Shown piece after piece: positions 29,939 through 31,428 of a DNA stretch of 31,428 nt; position 1 is the stretch's first letter; the number at the start of each line of letters is the position of its first letter. A program made the position numbers and the translations under genes. The DNA comes from a virus: the IMG/VR virus record IMGVR_UViG_3300027996_000115, positions 1 through 31,428 of that record; one strand, 5' to 3'. A model generated the notes under the pieces. It was not told the origin of the DNA, did no database searches, and saw only the letters and a list, made by a program, of their open reading frames with translations.

Positions 29939-30288
29939 CTACGGACGGGTGAGGGATCGTTATGAACTCCGCGAGTAGTTAATAGCTAGACGAGTAGCTT
30001 AATTAGGATTTAGGTGGGCGAATGCTGTAAAGATACCACGACAAATGGTACCTAAATTACATAAGCGAATTGCTAGTAGCTAGATGAGTGGTCTAATCAG
30101 TGTAAGTAATAACTTACTCTCAGAGATCGACTCTAGCGGCAACTAGGTAGGGTTACTACTGACGAGTATGAGGGTTCGAGTCCCTCGCTAGTTACAAATG
30201 TGCAGCGAATAAATAACAAACCTGCAAATCGGTTAGAGTGTAACTAATTTAGGTTACCGAAAAGCGGTTAGGAAATGACTGCACACAC
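29939..30288 (+). ncRNA. gene-free structured RNA cluster upstream of the tmRNA-like domain
   Basis: 350 bases without a convincing reading frame. Two similar starts, TAGCTAGA-CGAGTAG-CTTAATTAG (29983) and TAGCTAGA-TGAGTGG-TCTAATCAG (30077), lie 94 bases apart. TTTAGGT (about 30009) pairs with ACCTAAA (about 30050). A hairpin GTAAGT-AATA-ACTTAC lies at 30102-30117. TGTGCAG (30199-30205) pairs with CTGCACA (30279-30285), closing an 87-base domain next to the tmRNA-like element, with inner stem GTAAC/GTTAC (30240-30257). The repeats and stems are seen; that this is processed RNA is inference. Confidence 0.5.
30141..30194 (+). ncRNA. tRNA-like element 3 (perfect T-arm)
   Basis: T-arm GAGGG-TTCGAGT-CCCTC (30170-30186), then GCTAGTT and A (30187-30194). 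AACTAGG (30141-30147) pairs with GCTAGTT at 6 of 7; between them TACT-ACTGACG-AGTA forms a 7-base-loop hairpin. An alternative 5' partner is GTAGCTAG (30076-30083), pairing with CTAGTTAC over 8 bp and giving a 120-nt RNA. Neither is a standard tRNA. Confidence 0.45.
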
Positions 30289-30366
30289 GGGGGTGACCTG
30301 GTATTGACGTGATAGAAAGCCTATATGGAACTATTGCGGAAGAGAGTTCGAATCTCTCCACCTCCA
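30289..30366 (+). ncRNA. tmRNA-like domain without tag region (78 nt)
   Basis: Starts GGGGGTG-ACCTGGTATTGAC, matching the 5' end of tmRNA (GGGGnTG-A-CTGGTttTGAC type). It ends with a T-arm GAGAG-TTCGAAT-CTCTC (30342-30358) and acceptor 3' strand CACCTCC plus A (30359-30366). The acceptor is fully paired 7 of 7 with G3-U70 as a wobble, the alanine identity pair kept in tmRNA. Before the T-arm, GGAACTATTGCGGAAG resembles the conserved tmRNA 3' block. Only about 30 bases link the halves (a short stem ATAG/CTAT), so there is no room for a tag frame or pseudoknots. CCA is not encoded. Precedes the 50-aa gene by 22 bases. Confidence 0.7.
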
Positions 30367-30388
30367 CTAAACTTAAAATAAAATAACT

Positions 30389-30541
30389 ATGGAAAACCTT
30401 TATGAACAATTAGAAGAGTTGATAGATACTATCAAATACTCACACGCTGCAGGCGATGAAAATCCAGATTACTTAGAAAACGACTACTTTGAAGAAGTTG
30501 TAGAAGCATGTAAAGAAATTTTAAAATACACAGATAATTAA
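30389..30541 (+). CDS. 50-aa early protein
   Basis: MENLYEQLEELIDTIKYSHA, then AGDENPDYLENDYFEEVVEA and a Lys/Tyr tail. Acidic, helical. Follows the tmRNA-like RNA; 3 bases before the 88-aa gene. Unknown function. Confidence 0.65.
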   Translation: MENLYEQLEELIDTIKYSHAAGDENPDYLENDYFEEVVEACKEILKYTDN

Positions 30542-30544
30542 ATT

Positions 30545-30811
30545 ATGAACAAAGAATACAACGGATGGACAAACTACGCTACGTGGCGAGTAAACGTAGA
30601 GATTATTGATGGTATAGAAATTGATACTATAATATGTGCAGAATATATAAAAGAATACGTAGAAGACGTAGTGTTTGGTCAGTATGAGCTTGGCAACGGA
30701 TCTCATTTAGTTGAAGATTACGCGAGAGCTTTTGTGTCTGAAGTTAATTTTTATGAAATAGCTCAGAGTATTAACGAAGAACTAGAATTACAAACAAAAT
30801 ACGATGACTAA
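30545..30811 (+). CDS. 88-aa early protein with WTNYATWRV motif
   Basis: Starts MNKEYNGWTNYATWRVNVEI. The NGWTNYxTW box is one I know from small proteins of phages and bacteria (a DUF of unknown function). The middle is acidic (EYIKEYVEDVVFGQYEL). Cytoplasmic, no motif for catalysis. Overlaps promoter copy 6 at its 3' end. Confidence 0.7.
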   Translation: MNKEYNGWTNYATWRVNVEIIDGIEIDTIICAEYIKEYVEDVVFGQYELGNGSHLVEDYARAFVSEVNFYEIAQSINEELELQTKYDD

Positions 30812-30830
30812 TGGATAATATTAATGTAAC
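30797..30830 (+). promoter_or_regulatory. early promoter-like element, copy 6
   Basis: AAATACGA (30797-30804), 9 bases, then GATAATATTAATGTAAC (30814-30830). 29 bases to the ATG of the 82-aa gene. Inside the 3' end of the 88-aa gene. Confidence 0.65.
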
Positions 30831-30842
30831 AAATAAAAAATT

Positions 30843-31091
30843 ATGAGATCAAACTTATTATCTCGGCTAAAGCCCGAGTTTAAAAAAGGCTTGGAAGACA
30901 ACAAAGTTAGATATCCTAGTACGACTAACGATATTGAGTTCTTGCTTACTCAATTGTTTTACTACGACGACTTAACTGTACGTCAAGTGTTAAACATCTT
31001 TGTGTTCTCTGACATGGAGTATCTTGACAGAAAATCATTCGATTGGCGTTACGGTGAAGACGTGTTCGAAGTTGAAAACAATGTAGCATAA
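30843..31091 (+). CDS. 82-aa early protein
   Basis: MRSNLLSRLKPEFKKGLEDN, then YPSTTNDIEFLLTQLFYYDD and VRQVLNIFVFSDMEYLDRKS. Helical with a basic N-terminus. The next gene starts one base inside its stop (TAATG). Unknown function. Confidence 0.65.
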   Translation: MRSNLLSRLKPEFKKGLEDNKVRYPSTTNDIEFLLTQLFYYDDLTVRQVLNIFVFSDMEYLDRKSFDWRYGEDVFEVENNVA

Positions 31092-31315
31092 TGGCTATGT
31101 GCGAATGGACGCTTGCAGATATTAAGAATAGAGCAAGCAATAAAGCTTTTGCAAAGGTTACAATACTAACCTTAGATGTTGAAACTTACAAGGAAGACTT
31201 AAGAACAGGTAATATCGGAGGTGTTACATATGAAGAGTTTGAGCAAGTAGTAAAAGGTTACGAAACAGAGCTTCAAATATGGAATTATATAACAGAATTA
31301 ATAGAAAAACAATAA
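31091..31315 (+). CDS. 74-aa early protein
   Basis: MAMCEWTLADIKNRASNKAF, then TILTLDVETYKEDLRTGNIG and a C-terminal helix (YEEFEQVVKGYETELQIWNY). No known family. Coupled to the previous gene (TAATG); the next gene starts one base after its stop. Confidence 0.65.
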   Translation: MAMCEWTLADIKNRASNKAFAKVTILTLDVETYKEDLRTGNIGGVTYEEFEQVVKGYETELQIWNYITELIEKQ

Positions 31316-31316
31316 A

Positions 31317-31428
31317 ATGGCAAAATTTATAACAGACGAGCTTATCGAACAAAAAATGATAAGCTATGGCTACGGAGAAACTAATTCTCACGACGAAGAA
31401 TATGTGCGTGAACTAATACTAAAGCATT
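31317..31428 (+). CDS. early protein, C-terminus cut by window edge
   Basis: ATG at 31317 opens MAKFITDELIEQKMISYGYG, then ETNSHDEEYVRELILKH and runs to the edge with no stop. First 37 residues only. Part of the unit headed by promoter copy 6. Confidence 0.5.
   Translation, partial: MAKFITDELIEQKMISYGYGETNSHDEEYVRELILKH

Noticed and set aside
27206-30194. Ordinary tRNA genes at the T-arm elements
   Set aside because: No matching 5' acceptor strand at the right distance, and no D-arm or anticodon arm with T33 could be drawn.
30289-30366. Two-piece (permuted) tmRNA
   Set aside because: In permuted genes the 3' piece precedes the 5' piece; here both halves are in normal order on one short stretch.
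1-31428. Integrase or attachment site for lysogeny
   Set aside because: No recombinase is visible; the tRNA-like 3' ends alone do not prove an attachment site.

Overview
The window is a piece of a tailed-phage genome (or a prophage-like contig) that most likely infects a marine member of the Bacteroidota, probably Flavobacteriia. The reasons are an AT-rich sequence, start codons preceded by A/T-rich leaders rather than Shine-Dalgarno sequences, a flavobacterial-looking signal peptide (13747-14088), and structural proteins and gene order like those of podoviruses of Bacteroidota, including the crAss-like group. That family assignment is from memory of the families, not from a search.

Layout. 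Bases 1-26102 are one long minus-strand block of late genes, read from right to left: four tail-fibre or tail-adaptor genes (26102-21168), a small gene, GroEL and GroES, a possible winged-helix protein, a group of small glycine/alanine/histidine-rich or virion-like proteins, a putative HExxH metalloprotease, a holin, a secreted protein, small conserved genes, a protein with two GroES-like halves, a possible small terminase, the large terminase, portal, scaffold-like protein, major capsid protein, two neck/connector proteins and a tail stabilisation protein that runs off the left edge. Many of these genes overlap by one to a few bases (TAATG junctions), so translation is probably coupled.

Bases 26103-26642 are a gene-free divergent control region. 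It contains two GC-rich hairpins and a cluster of ATGAC-N5-GTCAT dyads and half-sites, as expected of an operator or origin.

Bases 26643-31428 are plus-strand small genes, probably early. They form at least six short units, each headed by the same element: (T/A)AATACGA, exactly 9 bases, then GATAATATAAATGTAAC or a close variant. The left half and the distance to the following G match a T7-type promoter (-17 to +1). Three of the units carry tRNA-derived RNA elements (perfect T-arms). One of these, 30289-30366, is recognisably the tRNA-like domain of tmRNA, closed on itself with no tag-coding or pseudoknot region: a 78-nt 'tmRNA without the mRNA'.

The points most worth following up are the self-contained tmRNA-like domain and the related RNA elements, the fixed-spacing promoter family, the phage GroES/GroEL pair plus the double-GroES-like protein, and a sharply GC-rich segment inside the large terminase gene. 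No integrase, polymerase, primase, CRISPR array or complete canonical tRNA is visible in this window.
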